From Citrobacter sp. 18056 (GTDB lineage: Bacteria; Pseudomonadota; Gammaproteobacteria; Enterobacterales; Enterobacteriaceae), in the NCBI GenBank assembly GCA_902706235.1, contig CACSJR010000006.1:1-64000 (forward strand): a stretch of 64,000 nt of DNA. Reading direction: 5' to 3'. This document shows, one piece after another, positions 1 through 12,227 of this stretch (within the stretch, counting starts at the first letter, position 1; each line of letters opens with the position of its first letter). The translations under genes were made by a program, and so were the position numbers. The notes below the pieces were generated by a model that worked only from the letters and a program-made list of their open reading frames with translations, was not told the origin of the DNA and did no database searches.

Positions 1-168
1 TGGTTACGTAAGCTTCAGCGATGCTGCCCATGAAATAACAGATTATATCGTTGGGTATTACAGCGCGCTCAGGCCGCATGAATATAACGGCGGGTTACCC
101 CCCAACGAATCGGAAAATCGATACTGGGAAAACTCTAAAGTGGTGGCCAGTTTTTGTTGACCACTACA
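1..168 (+). mobile_element. Right end of an IS3-family insertion sequence (cut by the window edge)
   Basis: The first 168 bases hold the 3' end of a DDE transposase followed at once by a probable terminal repeat, read outward as ccagtttttgttgaccactaca. The rest of the element lies before base 1. The sequence after the end changes to unrelated, decayed DNA, consistent with a real element boundary. The subgroup and the target duplication cannot be determined without the left end. Confidence 0.75.
2..160 (+). CDS. IS3-family transposase OrfB, C-terminal fragment
   Basis: An open frame runs from base 2 to a TGA at 158-160 and encodes the last 52 residues of an integrase-type transposase. It contains the end typical of IS3-family OrfB proteins, with YYSALRPHEYNGGLPPNESE followed by a short tail that ends in VVASFC. 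This is the region just after the catalytic DDE core. The 5' part is outside the window, so whether the whole enzyme is intact is unknown. The stop lies 8 bases before the presumed end of the element, the usual layout for this family. Confidence 0.75.
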   Translation, partial: GYVSFSDAAHEITDYIVGYYSALRPHEYNGGLPPNESENRYWENSKVVASFC

Positions 169-345
169 CGGCACGTAAAGGTCGAGTATTACCCAAAGGT
201 TTTGTATTTGTCATTGTTCCTCAATTTTGGATAGCCTCCAGTATCTTGATCAGTATAGAAAATTAGCAAATCGAGGTGAGAACATGTCAAACGCGCCCAA
301 AAGCGCCGCGACAAAGCGCAACAACCGCAAGATTCACGCCCGTAA

Positions 346-816
346 GTTTCTGGCGACCCCAGAACACAGACTTTTAATCCTGCTGGTCCACACCTCGACA
401 TTGAGCAATCAAGGCAATCTCTCGAAAGACGTATTATCAAGACAGAAGCATACGGGTTTAATGATTGGGCAATAATGAAAAAGGAGAAGCCTGAGCACAT
501 CATCGGCTTTGGTGGGGTTTTTGTCAGTGAATTTAACGGGAAGGTAACTAATACCTTAGGGTACAGATTTGAGCCGGACGCATGGGGGAAAGGGTATGCA
601 ACTGAACTTTCCAAAAGGGCTATACGTTACGGGTTTGATGAAATCGGCCTGCAAGAAATTGTCGGTGTAGTTCGAGATAACCACCTTGCTTCAAGGAGAG
701 TTCTTGAAAAAGCCGGTCTGAGGTTTTTAGAAAAAATCGAAGACGTTGAGAACCTGTCAGCAAGCCTTATGTTCAGCATTTCTCATGATGAATGGCTAGC
801 GTCTAAGGACAAATAA
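346..816 (+). pseudogene. 5'-truncated GNAT acetyltransferase
   Basis: The frame is open from about base 346 to a TAA at 814-816 and encodes the C-terminal two thirds of a RimJ/RimL-like GNAT N-acetyltransferase. The acetyl-CoA motif A is present (YRFEPDAWGKGYATEL), followed by motif B with NHLASRRVLEKAGL. The frame is homologous before the first ATG at 475 (residues such as NPAGPHLDIEQSR), so that ATG is not the native start. The N-terminal beta strand and first helices are missing. A separate reading frame with a fair ribosome binding site begins at 284 (MSNAPKSAATKRNN) and runs out of frame into this remnant; it looks like the front of another gene joined by a rearrangement near base 346. 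Probably non-functional. Confidence 0.6.
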
Positions 817-856
817 TACCAACGGGCTTCTAAGAAAGGAGGCTAGCCCCCTATGA

Positions 857-1072
857 TTATGCGTTCTGATACAAATCCCAGCGGTTCCCGTAAAGATCTT
901 CAAACACAACTACTGTTCCGTATTCTTCCTGTCGTGGCTTTTCGCAGAAATGCACACCAGCATCTTTCATCGCGTTGTAATCGCGCCAGAAATCATCTGT
1001 TTGAAGGAAGAGGAAAACCCGCCCACCACAATAGCGACATACCCCATACATTTCTTTTGTGTTCTCATTCAC
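857..1072 (-). pseudogene. 5'-truncated VOC (glyoxalase/bleomycin-resistance fold) protein
   Basis: The reverse strand encodes the last ~70 residues of a vicinal-oxygen-chelate family protein. The segment reads GGRVFLFLQTDDFWRDY and then EEYGTVVVFEDLYGNRWDLY, which is the final beta-alpha-beta-beta module carrying the typical GNRWDL end. A full family member is about 120-150 residues, so the first half is lost. Upstream the frame closes at a TAA about 35 bases before the first ATG, with no ribosome binding site. It converges on the GNAT remnant 40 bases away. Both are best read as debris next to the insertion sequence. Confidence 0.6.
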
Positions 1073-1292
1073 TGAGCCTTTTGTATTGTGTTGTTAACAT
1101 ACCTATAACAAAAAAGAGTCGCTTTACCAACTGCAAAAATAGAAAAGTGAATCACCATTGATTAATAACCCCTACACATTTCTGAATAGTGTTATCGATA
1201 TATCATCAGGAATTGGAAGGGGCTTTCTATTAGGCAGGCAGCGCGTCAGGGGGCATAAGTACTTCGGACCGATTTGACGCGCGATATTGGTG

Positions 1293-1487
1293 TCAGGACT
1301 GCGTGGCATCGTTGTTTTTGGGTTTGACTGCGAGCAGGCCCTTATCTGGATCGATGTAAGCGCAATGTGTGTCAGAAGGGTGGGATTGCGATGCCGCCTC
1401 ACACTGCGCCAGGCTGCTGTAGGCCCCGATAACGTTGCTTTGAGTCGCGCCAGTGGCAAATGAGATAATCAAAACTAACCCGTACAT
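1293..1487 (-). CDS. Small DUF1482-like protein
   Basis: This 64-residue protein starts at an ATG preceded by AAGGAA seven bases upstream. It has a hydrophobic N-terminus (MYGLVLIISFATGATQ), then the spaced pattern Y..L.QCE and a later single Cys, which resembles the DUF1482 family of small enterobacterial proteins such as YebW. No function is known for that family. The C-terminal 20 residues are polar and less typical. It stands alone between the VOC remnant and the LysR gene. The family assignment is by pattern only. Confidence 0.45.
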   Translation of the reverse strand: MYGLVLIISFATGATQSNVIGAYSSLAQCEAASQSHPSDTHCAYIDPDKGLLAVKPKNNDATQS

Positions 1488-2714
<1,227 letters not shown>

Positions 2715-2715
<1 letters not shown>

Positions 2716-2742
2716 CTGGCTTGCCAACAGTGACAAGCCAGC
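2715..2742 (+). terminator. Hairpin after the LysR gene
   Basis: The sequence gctggcttg and its perfect complement caagccagc form a 9-bp stem with a 10-base loop directly overlapping the LysR stop. It is not followed by a strong T run, so intrinsic termination is possible but not certain. Confidence 0.5.
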
Positions 2743-2749
2743 CAGAACT

Positions 2750-4055
<1,306 letters not shown>

Positions 4056-4089
4056 CTAGGGTTAATTAGAATTTCTCATCAATTAAGAT

Positions 4090-4749
4090 TCAGCTCAGCA
4101 ATCCGGCGCCGACGTTGACCGATAATCCTAAAATCGCCAGATTAAAGACAAATGAGATGACGGACTGCAGGAGCGTAATCTGGCGCATCTCGGTGGTGCC
4201 CGTCGCAACATCCGCGGTTTGTGACGCAACGGCAATCGTAAAAGCAAAATAGAGAAAATCCCAGTAACCGGGATCTTCGGGCTTTTCCGGGAAGATCATC
4301 GGCGAAACCCCCTTGCCGCGATGGAGGTAATGATGGTGTGCGTAATGCATCGCGAATGAGCTTGGCAGCAATGCCCAAGAGACAATCAGCGTCGTTGCCG
4401 TCAGGACAAGATGCAGAATACGCGGCGTGCCAGAAAGCGAGTGCAGGGAAGAGAGTTCGCTCAGAATCGCCACGATGCTGGCCATACATGCGACGATAAC
4501 CATACCCAACACCAGCGCCGCGCTTTGATCCTGAATTTTGGCGATACGCGGAATATCTTTCACGTCGGTCCGCAACATCCGAAACCAGATGAATATCAGG
4601 TACAGCCAGGCCACAACGTTCCAGCCGATCAATATGCGTTGCAGCGTACCTGCCGAAACGGGAAGGGCGAAATAACAGATAACGCCCGCAGCGATTGAAA
4701 TCAGCAGCCGCAGCCGCGTGAACAAGTGAGTCCTTAGCGAAAAACTCAT
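4090..4749 (-). CDS. DUF1345 inner-membrane protein
   Basis: The 219-residue product is strongly hydrophobic, with about five predicted membrane segments (roughly residues 14-30, 38-56, 76-96, 110-128 and 190-215). A conserved polar stretch contains FAMHYAHHHY and then PGYWDFLYFAFTIAVASQTAD, which is the signature of the DUF1345 family. No function is established for the family. The histidine-rich loop may bind a metal, but that is inference. The gene stands alone between the reductase and the pao operon. Confidence 0.8.
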   Translation of the reverse strand: MSFSLRTHLFTRLRLLISIAAGVICYFALPVSAGTLQRILIGWNVVAWLYLIFIWFRMLRTDVKDIPRIAKIQDQSAALVLGMVIVACMASIVAILSELSSLHSLSGTPRILHLVLTATTLIVSWALLPSSFAMHYAHHHYLHRGKGVSPMIFPEKPEDPGYWDFLYFAFTIAVASQTADVATGTTEMRQITLLQSVISFVFNLAILGLSVNVGAGLLS

Positions 4750-4858
4750 AAGGTAAGTTGTTCTACAAATGATTGATAAGGTTAACTGTAGTCGACGGCA
4801 CGGCGGAGGGGCTTGGGATAACGGGAATTTGAGCGACGTTTCAGTCTGTTGTTCTTCG

Positions 4859-5410
4859 TCATTGACGCAGGTTAAGCACCTGCTGTACCGCCGCTAAATC
4901 CGCCAGCGTGTCGATGTCGTGCCTAATCCCAGCGTCCTGTAAGGCCAGATCCAGGACCTGATGGTGAAGCCGGGCGCTACGAACAATTTCTTTCGCGCCG
5001 GAATCGCCCGTCAGGGCCGCCAGCTGCGACAGAAAGTCATGGCTGAATGCCACCGGATGCCCTTGCTGCTGGCGATAGTGCGGCACCACCATCGGTTTTT
5101 CGCGTAACCCTTCGGCGATGCGCCGCAGTGAATCGGGCTGAATCAGTGGTAAATCGCCGGGAAGAATCAACCAGCCTGCGGCGTGTGACGTGGCGCGGAC
5201 GCCTAATGCAATGGATTCGCCCATGCCACGCGTGCCGCCTTCCGGTCTGACCAAATGCCACGCCAGCCCTGCGTCCTTTACCGCCTGAATCACATGCGTT
5301 AACACGGTTTGGCCGTGCAGGATAGCGTCGAGTTTATGCGTTGTGGCGCCGCTCGCCCGGAAACGTTCGCCGCGCCCGGCGGCCAGAATGATCACCACGG
5401 GGAAGAGCAT
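4859..5410 (-). CDS. MocA-like molybdenum cofactor nucleotidyltransferase
   Basis: A 183-residue protein with a MobA/MocA-type nucleotidyltransferase fold. The N-terminal NTP-binding motif is VIILAAGRGERFRASG (residues 6-21), and the metal-binding loop is LILPGDLPLI. MocA attaches CMP to molybdopterin to make the cytosine dinucleotide cofactor used by xanthine-dehydrogenase-family enzymes. The frame extends 86 codons further upstream, but that part overlaps paoD and has no homology. The ATG at 5410 shares one base with the paoD stop, indicating translational coupling. Last gene of the pao operon; E. coli paoABCD lacks it, since its mocA lies elsewhere. The exact nucleotide specificity is inferred from context. 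Confidence 0.8.
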   Translation of the reverse strand: MLFPVVIILAAGRGERFRASGATTHKLDAILHGQTVLTHVIQAVKDAGLAWHLVRPEGGTRGMGESIALGVRATSHAAGWLILPGDLPLIQPDSLRRIAEGLREKPMVVPHYRQQQGHPVAFSHDFLSQLAALTGDSGAKEIVRSARLHHQVLDLALQDAGIRHDIDTLADLAAVQQVLNLRQ

Positions 5411-6354
5411 CACGGTTCCCCGGTTTGCAGGCGGGCCGCCGCCACGTCTGCCAGCACCGAAAGCGCCAGCGATCGCGCATCGCGGGCTTTGGGAAAGATG
5501 CCGATCGGGGCTTTGATCCGCGTGATATCGCCTTCGCTCCAGCCACGTTCCCTCAGCGATTGGCTGCGCTGACAATGTGTCCGATGGCTGCCCAGCGCAC
5601 CGATATAAAACGGCCTGCCGCGAAGGGCAGCCTGTAAAACCGGCAGCTCGTGGTGTAGGTCGTGCCACAGCAGCAGCACCGCGGTGTCGGCATCGATCAT
5701 TCTGTCGATATCAGCGTCGAGAGCGGTACAGGTGTGGACGTCGTAACCGGCGGCCTGTGCCAGTGCGGCGGTGGTCTGCGCCTCAATGGAGCGACCAAAC
5801 ACAATCACCCGCACACCGGGGCGGTAAACGGTATCGAAGACGTCACCCTGCCAGCCTGTTTTGGGCGGCGAGGCGATACTTTGCAGCCTCTTTGACTGAG
5901 GCGAATAGCGCAGCCCGGCAGGCTGGCGTAGTTCCAGTTGGTTAAGCACCGCCAGCAGCGGTTGCGCAGAGCGCAGCCGATGAATGCTGAGCGTGATACC
6001 GCCGCCGCAGGGCAGAACGATATCGAAATAAGGTGAGCCTTCGCCGTAGCGCACCTCGCGGTCCTGGCCCGAGGCAATGACCGACATCGCCTCGTAAGCC
6101 ACGGCGGCCTCCACGCAGCCACCGGAGACAAAGCCGCAGTATAAGCCGTCGTCGCGCACCGCCATTTGTGCGCCCAGCGAGCGTGCCGCGCCGCCACGAA
6201 TCGCCACCAGTGTCACCAGCGCCGCGCCCATTCCGGCCGTTAATGTCTCGAGCGCAAAGCGTAAAATCTCCCGGCTGTCATCGGTCAGAAACGCCTGTTC
6301 AGGCGTAACCCGCGGCGTATCAGTAGGGGCGATGCATATCGCGTTCTGTCCCAT
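5410..6354 (-). CDS. paoD: XdhC-family maturation factor of the aldehyde oxidoreductase
   Basis: A 314-residue protein with the two XdhC/CoxI parts. The N-terminal domain contains FVSGGCVEAAVAYEAM, and the C-terminal Rossmann-like domain contains RPFYIGALGSHRTH followed by IKAPIGIFPKARDARSLALS. Members of this family bind and protect the mature molybdenum cofactor and insert it into the apo-enzyme in the cytoplasm before Tat export. The gene lies 9 bases after paoC and overlaps the nucleotidyltransferase gene by one base. This order matches E. coli paoABCD (yagTSRQ). Confidence 0.85.
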   Translation of the reverse strand: MGQNAICIAPTDTPRVTPEQAFLTDDSREILRFALETLTAGMGAALVTLVAIRGGAARSLGAQMAVRDDGLYCGFVSGGCVEAAVAYEAMSVIASGQDREVRYGEGSPYFDIVLPCGGGITLSIHRLRSAQPLLAVLNQLELRQPAGLRYSPQSKRLQSIASPPKTGWQGDVFDTVYRPGVRVIVFGRSIEAQTTAALAQAAGYDVHTCTALDADIDRMIDADTAVLLLWHDLHHELPVLQAALRGRPFYIGALGSHRTHCQRSQSLRERGWSEGDITRIKAPIGIFPKARDARSLALSVLADVAAARLQTGEP

Positions 6355-6363
6355 CGCGTCTCC

Positions 6364-8559
6364 TTACACTACGTCTGGCAGGGCGCTGAGATACTTATCC
6401 AGCGTGACCGGGTAATCGCGCACCCGCACGCCGGTGGCGTTATATACGGCGTTGGCGATCGCCGCGCTGACCCCGCACAACCCGAGTTCGCCGACCCCTT
6501 TGGCTTTCATCGGGGATGAAATCGGATCGGTGTCCTCAAGGAAAATCACTTCTTGCTCCGGCACGTCGGCGTGAACGGGCACTTCATAGCCCGCCATATC
6601 GTGATTGACGAAATAGCCCAGTCGCGTATCGACCGCCAGCTCTTCCATCAACGCTCCGCCGAGGCCCATGGTCATCGCGCCAATCACCTGGCTGCGCGCG
6701 GTTTTCGGGTTAAGAATGCGTCCTGCCGCGCATACTGCCAGCATTCGCCGGACCCGGACTTCTCCGGTCGCGGCATCCACGCCCACTTCGACAAAATGCC
6801 CGGCAAACGTCGATTGCTGATACTGCTTGTCGAGGGAGCCAAATTCGATGGTGTCTTCGGCGGTTAATGTCCCGTCTGACGCCGCCTCGCTGAGTTTGAT
6901 ATGCCTGTCGCCCGCGATGATTTCTTCGTGGGCGAAATGCGCCTGGGTCGCATTAAAACCGAGTTTGCTGGCGATGGCTTCACGCAGCTTCACGCAGGCG
7001 GCATACACGCCTGCCGTCGAGGTGTTGGCCCCCCATTGCCCACCGGAACCGGCGGAGATCGGGAAGCGGGAATCACCCAGCCGGACGTCAATTTTTGCCA
7101 TCGGCACGCCGAGCATCTCCGCCGCCGTCTGGGCGATAATGGTGTAGCTGCCGGTGCCGATGTCGGTCATGTCCGTTTCAACCGTCACGTTGCCGTTGCC
7201 ATCCAGATGCACACGCGCGCCGGACTTGGTCAGCAGATTGTTTCGAAAACCTGCCGCTACGCCCATGCCGACCAGCCAGCGTCCGTCGCGAACCTGAGCG
7301 GGCGTCGCGTTGCGTTGTTTCCAGCCGAAGTGTTCTGCACCGGTGCGCAGGCACTCCACCAACTGGCGGCGTGAGAAACGCCGCTCAGGATTAGCCGGGT
7401 CGACCTGGGTGTCATTCAGGATGCGAAACTCCACCGGGTCGATACCGGCTTTTTCGGCCAGTTCGTCCATCGCGATTTCCAGCGCCATCAGTCCTGGCGC
7501 TTCACCGGGAGCACGCATGGCGTTGCCTTCCGGCAGATTAAGTTTCGCCAGTCGTAAAGCCGTATGGCGATTCGCCCCGGCGTAGAGCAGTTCAGTCTGC
7601 TGAACGGCAGTTTCGGGCGCGCCGCCGGAAAGATTTCCGGAGCAACTTTCATGGGCGATGGCGGTGATTTTACCGTTGCTGTCGCAACCAATCTGAATAT
7701 GCTGAATGGTCGCCGGGCGGTGCGTCGTATTATTGGGAATGACGGGTCTCGGCAACATGACTTTCACCGGGCGTTTTATTGCCCGAGCGCCAAGCGCCGC
7801 CAGCAGGGCATCGCTTCGCAGAAACAGCTTCCCGCCAAATCCACCGCCGATATACGGAGAGATTATCCGCACATTTTCCATCGGCATCTTCAGGGTTTTC
7901 GCCAGGTCGATGTGGCACCAGTTGATCATTTGATTTGAGGTCCAGACGGTCAGCTTGTCGCCTTCCCATACCGCCATAGAGGCGTGCGGCTCCATCGCCA
8001 TATGGCTCTGATTGGGCGTGGTGTAGGTGGCTTCCAGTTTTACCGCCGCCGTTGACCAGGCGGCATCAAAGTCGCCGACGTTTTTGTCCTCCTCGCCTTT
8101 CGGCGCAGTCGCGGAGGGTTTTTTGTCCGCCAACGAATAGGCTCCGGCATCCCGACGATATTCCACGTTCACCAGCGCTGCCGCCGCGCGCGCCTGCTCA
8201 AACGTCTCGGCGACCACCAGCGCCACAGCCTGATGATAGTGTTCAATCTCCGGGCCGCCGAGCAGCATGGCGGTGTTTTTACTCCCTTTACCGAGCGGTC
8301 CGGCGTTGCCTGAGATCACCACGGTCAGTACGCCGGGCGCGGTTTTCGCCGCCTCGATATCCATGGAGGTGATTCGCCCTTTGGCAATCGCCGCGCCGAC
8401 GATATAGCCATACGCCACGTTATCAGCCACATCATGCCATTCGTAGGCGTAGTGCGCGCTGCCGGTCGTTTTTAGCGGGCCATCAATTCGGTCGTGGGGC
8501 TGCCCGACAACGGTAAGGTTATCAATCGGGTTTTGGCCTGCGGGTTTATCAAATTTCAT
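6364..8559 (-). CDS. paoC: Aldehyde oxidoreductase, molybdenum-binding subunit
   Basis: The 731-residue product matches the large subunit of the periplasmic aldehyde dehydrogenase PaoABC (E. coli 732 residues). The N-terminal a/b-hammerhead domain begins near [19 protein letters not shown]. The cofactor-binding loops include [35 protein letters not shown] and [14 protein letters not shown]. The active-site glutamate region near the C-terminus is [20 protein letters not shown]. The enzyme oxidises aromatic and aliphatic aldehydes to acids. It has no signal peptide of its own, so export as a complex with PaoA is expected. It overlaps paoB by 4 bases. Confidence 0.92.
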   Translation of the reverse strand: MKFDKPAGQNPIDNLTVVGQPHDRIDGPLKTTGSAHYAYEWHDVADNVAYGYIVGAAIAKGRITSMDIEAAKTAPGVLTVVISGNAGPLGKGSKNTAMLLGGPEIEHYHQAVALVVAETFEQARAAAALVNVEYRRDAGAYSLADKKPSATAPKGEEDKNVGDFDAAWSTAAVKLEATYTTPNQSHMAMEPHASMAVWEGDKLTVWTSNQMINWCHIDLAKTLKMPMENVRIISPYIGGGFGGKLFLRSDALLAALGARAIKRPVKVMLPRPVIPNNTTHRPATIQHIQIGCDSNGKITAIAHESCSGNLSGGAPETAVQQTELLYAGANRHTALRLAKLNLPEGNAMRAPGEAPGLMALEIAMDELAEKAGIDPVEFRILNDTQVDPANPERRFSRRQLVECLRTGAEHFGWKQRNATPAQVRDGRWLVGMGVAAGFRNNLLTKSGARVHLDGNGNVTVETDMTDIGTGSYTIIAQTAAEMLGVPMAKIDVRLGDSRFPISAGSGGQWGANTSTAGVYAACVKLREAIASKLGFNATQAHFAHEEIIAGDRHIKLSEAASDGTLTAEDTIEFGSLDKQYQQSTFAGHFVEVGVDAATGEVRVRRMLAVCAAGRILNPKTARSQVIGAMTMGLGGALMEELAVDTRLGYFVNHDMAGYEVPVHADVPEQEVIFLEDTDPISSPMKAKGVGELGLCGVSAAIANAVYNATGVRVRDYPVTLDKYLSALPDVV

Positions 8560-9512
8560 GTCCGGGCCCTCGCTTCGGTCAGCGCGGAGGCGAGCGTACG
8601 CTTCGCCAGCGTCAGCTTGAATGCATTTTCAGGCGTGGGGTGCGCGTGGCTAAAAAGCTGGTCATACACCGCCTGCGCCCCGTGCGGGATTTGCGCGTCA
8701 GCTTCAGCTTGTCGCCAGGGTTTATGCGCCACGCCACCGAACGCCACGCGCCCGCTGCCATCGGGCAGCACCACGGCAGCCACCGACACTAGCGCAAACG
8801 CATAAGAGGCGCGGTCGCGCACTTTACGGTAGATATGCGTACCGCCAGGCGGCGCAGGGAGTGTCACCGCGACGATCAGCTCTCCCGGTGTCAGGACCGT
8901 TTCATGATGCGGGGTATTGCCCGGTGCACGATAAAAATCAGCGATTGGGATTTTGCGTTCGTGTCCGTCCGGATCGACAGTCTCCACAATCGCGTCCAGC
9001 AAGCGCATCGCCACCGCCATATCGCTGGGGTGTGTGGCGATACAGGCTTCACTGGCACCCACGACCGCGTGCTGACGGCTAAAGCCTTCAAGTGCCGCAC
9101 AGCCGCTGCCGGGCAGGCGCTTGTTGCAGGGCTGATTGACATCGTAAAAATAAGGGCAGCGGGTGCGTTGCAGCAGGTTGCCTGCCGTTGTGGCCTGATT
9201 GCGCAATTGGCCGGACGCGCCCGCCAGCAGCGATCTGGCCAGAACTGCGTAATCCCGACGGACCCGCGGGTCAGCGGCTAAATCGGTGTTGCGTACCAGC
9301 GCACCGATGCGCAATCCGGCCTCGTCGGTGGCATCGATGTGATTCAGAGCCAGACCGTTGACGTCGATAAGATGTACCGGGGTCTCGATCTCCAGCTTCA
9401 TCAAATCGAGCAGATTGGTTCCCCCGGCGATAAATTTCGATCCGCTCGAACGTCGGGCGCTGGCCGCCGCCTCGGCGGGCGTTTTCACGCGTTCATAGGT
9501 GAAAGCCTTCAT
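8556..9512 (-). CDS. paoB: Aldehyde oxidoreductase, FAD-binding subunit
   Basis: A 318-residue FAD subunit of the xanthine-oxidase family. The FAD loop is [16 protein letters not shown] (residues 26-41), with a second motif [13 protein letters not shown] near residues 101-113. Cys119, Cys129, Cys138 and Cys157 lie in an insertion, as expected for the extra [4Fe-4S] cluster known in E. coli PaoB. The CO-dehydrogenase flavoprotein C-terminal domain completes the chain. It overlaps both neighbours by 4 bases (ATGA), so the three subunits should be made together. It passes electrons from the molybdenum site towards PaoA. Confidence 0.92.
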   Translation of the reverse strand: MKAFTYERVKTPAEAAASARRSSGSKFIAGGTNLLDLMKLEIETPVHLIDVNGLALNHIDATDEAGLRIGALVRNTDLAADPRVRRDYAVLARSLLAGASGQLRNQATTAGNLLQRTRCPYFYDVNQPCNKRLPGSGCAALEGFSRQHAVVGASEACIATHPSDMAVAMRLLDAIVETVDPDGHERKIPIADFYRAPGNTPHHETVLTPGELIVAVTLPAPPGGTHIYRKVRDRASYAFALVSVAAVVLPDGSGRVAFGGVAHKPWRQAEADAQIPHGAQAVYDQLFSHAHPTPENAFKLTLAKRTLASALTEARART

Positions 9513-10198
9513 GATTTCAGCTCCCCGGCGGCGTCTTTGATAGCGGTCAGTATGTTAGAGTACGCGCCACAGCGACAGAGATTGCCGCTCATGCGTTCGC
9601 GAATTTCCTCATCCGTTATGTCAGGTGACGACACTAAATCCAGCGTGACGTGGCTTGGGACTCCGGCTTCTATTTCTTTCAGCACCGCTACCGACGAGCA
9701 GATTTGCCCCGGCGTGCAGTAGCCGCACTGGTAGCCATCGTGTTTGATAAACGCCGCCTGCATCGGATGCAGGTTGTCAGGCGTGCCGAGGCCTTCGATG
9801 GTGGTGATTTCGGCATCTTGATGCATCACCGCCAGCGTCAGGCAAGCGTTGAGCCTGCGACCGTCGACCAGCACCGTACACGCCCCGCATTGCCCGTGGT
9901 CGCAGCCTTTTTTGGTGCCGGTGAGGTGCAGGTTTTCGCGCAGCGCATCCAGCAGCGTGGTGCGCGTATCAACGTCAAGCTGGTGGTTTTTACCGTTCAC
10001 TTTCAGGGTGAGTGGTAGGATTTCAGGCGCAGGCGTTACCGCACGCGTGGGCTGGGCCAGGGCCGTGCCGGGTGGAACAGCTGCCGTGGCCGCGGTGGCC
10101 GCACCGACCTTTAAAAGCGTCCGGCGCGACAGACTAAAATCAGGGTGTTGAGATTGACCAGGATGGTTATTTTCAGGTATTTCGCCTTGGTTGCTCAT
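9509..10198 (-). CDS. paoA: Aldehyde oxidoreductase, iron-sulfur subunit with Tat signal
   Basis: I chose the ATG at 10198, giving 229 residues beginning MSNQGEIPE as in E. coli PaoA; the frame runs 24 codons further up without similarity. A twin-arginine signal ([18 protein letters not shown]) precedes a plant-type [2Fe-2S] domain with [16 protein letters not shown]. The second cluster domain carries [13 protein letters not shown] and GNLCRCGAY. The subunit carries both [2Fe-2S] clusters and drives Tat export of the folded complex to the periplasm. First gene of a five-gene operon on the minus strand. Confidence 0.92.
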   Translation of the reverse strand: MSNQGEIPENNHPGQSQHPDFSLSRRTLLKVGAATAATAAVPPGTALAQPTRAVTPAPEILPLTLKVNGKNHQLDVDTRTTLLDALRENLHLTGTKKGCDHGQCGACTVLVDGRRLNACLTLAVMHQDAEITTIEGLGTPDNLHPMQAAFIKHDGYQCGYCTPGQICSSVAVLKEIEAGVPSHVTLDLVSSPDITDEEIRERMSGNLCRCGAYSNILTAIKDAAGELKS

Positions 10199-10517
10199 GC
10201 CAGGCCTCCGGTATTCACAATGCGTGGATTCAGAATCAGATACGAACGGATTTGTTGGTTTTTTAAACATTAAGCATAGACGGCACTGGACGCAGGATTA
10301 TTCTTAAATCGCGATTGCCGTCATGAGGGAAATGCATCAATACCGAGGCAGGGAGACGTCTGGCGGCTTACTTTCGTAAGGTGGTGGACAGGGCCATCAG
10401 CAGAATATCGTGGAAATCGCCGAAAAATCGCGCACCAAACTGTCCGGATCCCCCCAGGCTGCGGTAGACTAAGCGTAACCCGCTGTCATTTACTGAATTT
10501 TATGGCCTGATTGCCTA
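10199..10517. other. pao / diguanylate cyclase divergent control region with a possible gene scrap
   Basis: This 319-base stretch must hold the promoters for paoA (minus) and the diguanylate cyclase (plus). On the minus strand an open frame of about 45 codons ends at a TAA at 10368-10370 and reads YRSLGGSGQFGARFFGDFHD and on to a terminal LRK. It looks protein-like, has no start or ribosome binding site, and may be the C-terminal scrap of a lost gene. I could not assign it to a family. Confidence 0.3.
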
Positions 10518-12227
10518 ATGAAAAGAATCAAAAAAGCATCATCGCCTTCCAACGTTTTGCGTTATCTCTGGGGTTCGGCTATCGCCAGCATTGTGCTGAC
10601 GTCAATCTTGTCCTGGTGGTTGCTGTCCGGTTCCTGGAACGCATGGCACAGCGCCCGTAATGATGTTATCCAGTTCAATGATTTCTACCATGTATTACAG
10701 GTTTCCAACGATCTGGCGAGCGAGCGCGCTTATGCCAATGAACTGGTCCTTAGCCCAATGGAGCGAAAAGCGCAGGCCTGGAAATCCCTTGATGGCAGCC
10801 GCCGGATTACCGATCGCAATCTGGAGCGGATCCCACAAAACTTACTTTCCCCGGCGCTACTGATGGCGACCATCGAACAGCTCGATAATTCGCGTGTGAG
10901 CGTCGATACATATCGAAATCAGGAGCTGAGCGACCCGCGGGAAGCGCAGCGTTCGATCAGCGCAATGGTCGAAGCGACTGATTTTTATCACTCAGCGCTG
11001 TTCCAGCATACTTCATCATTTCTGCTGCTCGAGCCCAAAGCGCTAGGGCCGATTTTGCGCGCGCAGGCACTGGGGGAATTACGTGATGCGACCGGGCGAT
11101 TAGGCTCGCAAGTGCTAATCCCGCTCGCCACCCATACGCCGATTCCGCTCAGCAATATGGAAGCGCTGAGCCGGGGCATGGAGCGTATCGACGTGCTGTG
11201 GTGGCTGTTGCGTACCCAGGGCGAAGAAGCCAACTATCTTCCTGGTTTTACGCAGCGCCTGGATAATGTGCGTCAGAAATTTGAATCGCAGGGTGTGGCA
11301 TTGCTGAATAAGCTCAAGTCGGAAAGCGTGAAAAATCAGCCTTATAGCGTGGATGCCGAAAAGTTTGCGGTGCGCTATCACGAAAGCCTGAATGCGTTTG
11401 ATGAGCTGCTGAACACCTATCTGACCGGGGTGAATAAGCACTACGTCCACGCTGAACACCAGGCATTGCTGCATCTGGTGCTGATTGTCATTATCCTGAT
11501 CATGCTCTGCGCGCTGACGGCAGGACTCATTTTCTATATTCGCTCCCGGGTGCTTCAGCCGATTTTACGCCTCAACCAGATAGCGAGCGGGATAATCGCC
11601 GGGAAGCACCAGGAAGCGCTGATGGACGAAAGCACCGCCGAAGAGGTACAGGAGCTGTTTTCCTCCCTCGGCACGCTGGGCGCTCGACTGCGCGAACAGA
11701 CCATCCTGAGTAAACGCTTACAGCGCCAGTCGGAGGAGGACCCGCTGACCCACCTGTTTAACCGCCGGGCGTTCGACGAATTGGCGGGAAATCTGATGGC
11801 GCAAGCCACGCATGAGCATCCGGCATGGCTCATTATGATGGATGTCGATCACTTCAAGTCGATCAACGATACCTGGGGACACCCCACCGGCGACAAAGTG
11901 CTGGTGGCGCTGGCGACCACGCTGAAGAAATTCAGTCGACCAGGGGATGTTATCGGACGTCTGGGCGGCGAGGAGTTTGCGGTAGTCTTTCGCACACCGG
12001 GCCACGAAGACGTGACCGGCTACACCACCCGTATTCAGAACGAAATTCGTCAACTGCGCTGCGAAGGGCCGAAAGGGGAACCTTTCACGATAACGGTTAG
12101 TTTTGGCGTGGCCTCAGGCTGGCAGCGTGAGTTAGGCGAGGTGTTAGCGGAAGCCGATGCGGCGCTGTATGAAGCAAAAAACAGCGGGCGCGACCGGATA
12201 TGCGGCTTGCCCGTTCAGACGGCCTGA
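10518..12227 (+). CDS. Membrane-anchored diguanylate cyclase (HAMP-GGDEF)
   Basis: A 569-residue protein that should make cyclic di-GMP from two GTP. One membrane segment lies at about residues 16-38, a periplasmic sensor region of about 270 residues follows, and a second membrane segment ([20 protein letters not shown]) lies near 320-340. A HAMP linker precedes the GGDEF domain (about 400-560). The active site is GGEEF at 483-487. An RxxD inhibition site, RPGD, lies exactly five residues before it (474-477), so feedback inhibition by the product is expected. Substrate residues [18 protein letters not shown] are intact. There is no EAL domain. The signal sensed by the periplasmic part is unknown. 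The gene is divergent from pao. Confidence 0.9.
   Translation: MKRIKKASSPSNVLRYLWGSAIASIVLTSILSWWLLSGSWNAWHSARNDVIQFNDFYHVLQVSNDLASERAYANELVLSPMERKAQAWKSLDGSRRITDRNLERIPQNLLSPALLMATIEQLDNSRVSVDTYRNQELSDPREAQRSISAMVEATDFYHSALFQHTSSFLLLEPKALGPILRAQALGELRDATGRLGSQVLIPLATHTPIPLSNMEALSRGMERIDVLWWLLRTQGEEANYLPGFTQRLDNVRQKFESQGVALLNKLKSESVKNQPYSVDAEKFAVRYHESLNAFDELLNTYLTGVNKHYVHAEHQALLHLVLIVIILIMLCALTAGLIFYIRSRVLQPILRLNQIASGIIAGKHQEALMDESTAEEVQELFSSLGTLGARLREQTILSKRLQRQSEEDPLTHLFNRRAFDELAGNLMAQATHEHPAWLIMMDVDHFKSINDTWGHPTGDKVLVALATTLKKFSRPGDVIGRLGGEEFAVVFRTPGHEDVTGYTTRIQNEIRQLRCEGPKGEPFTITVSFGVASGWQRELGEVLAEADAALYEAKNSGRDRICGLPVQTA

Noticed and set aside
5411-5668. N-terminal extension of the MocA-like gene by 86 codons
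   Set aside because: It lies wholly inside paoD, has no family similarity, and the ATG at 5410 starts exactly at the NTP-binding fold with a one-base overlap to paoD.
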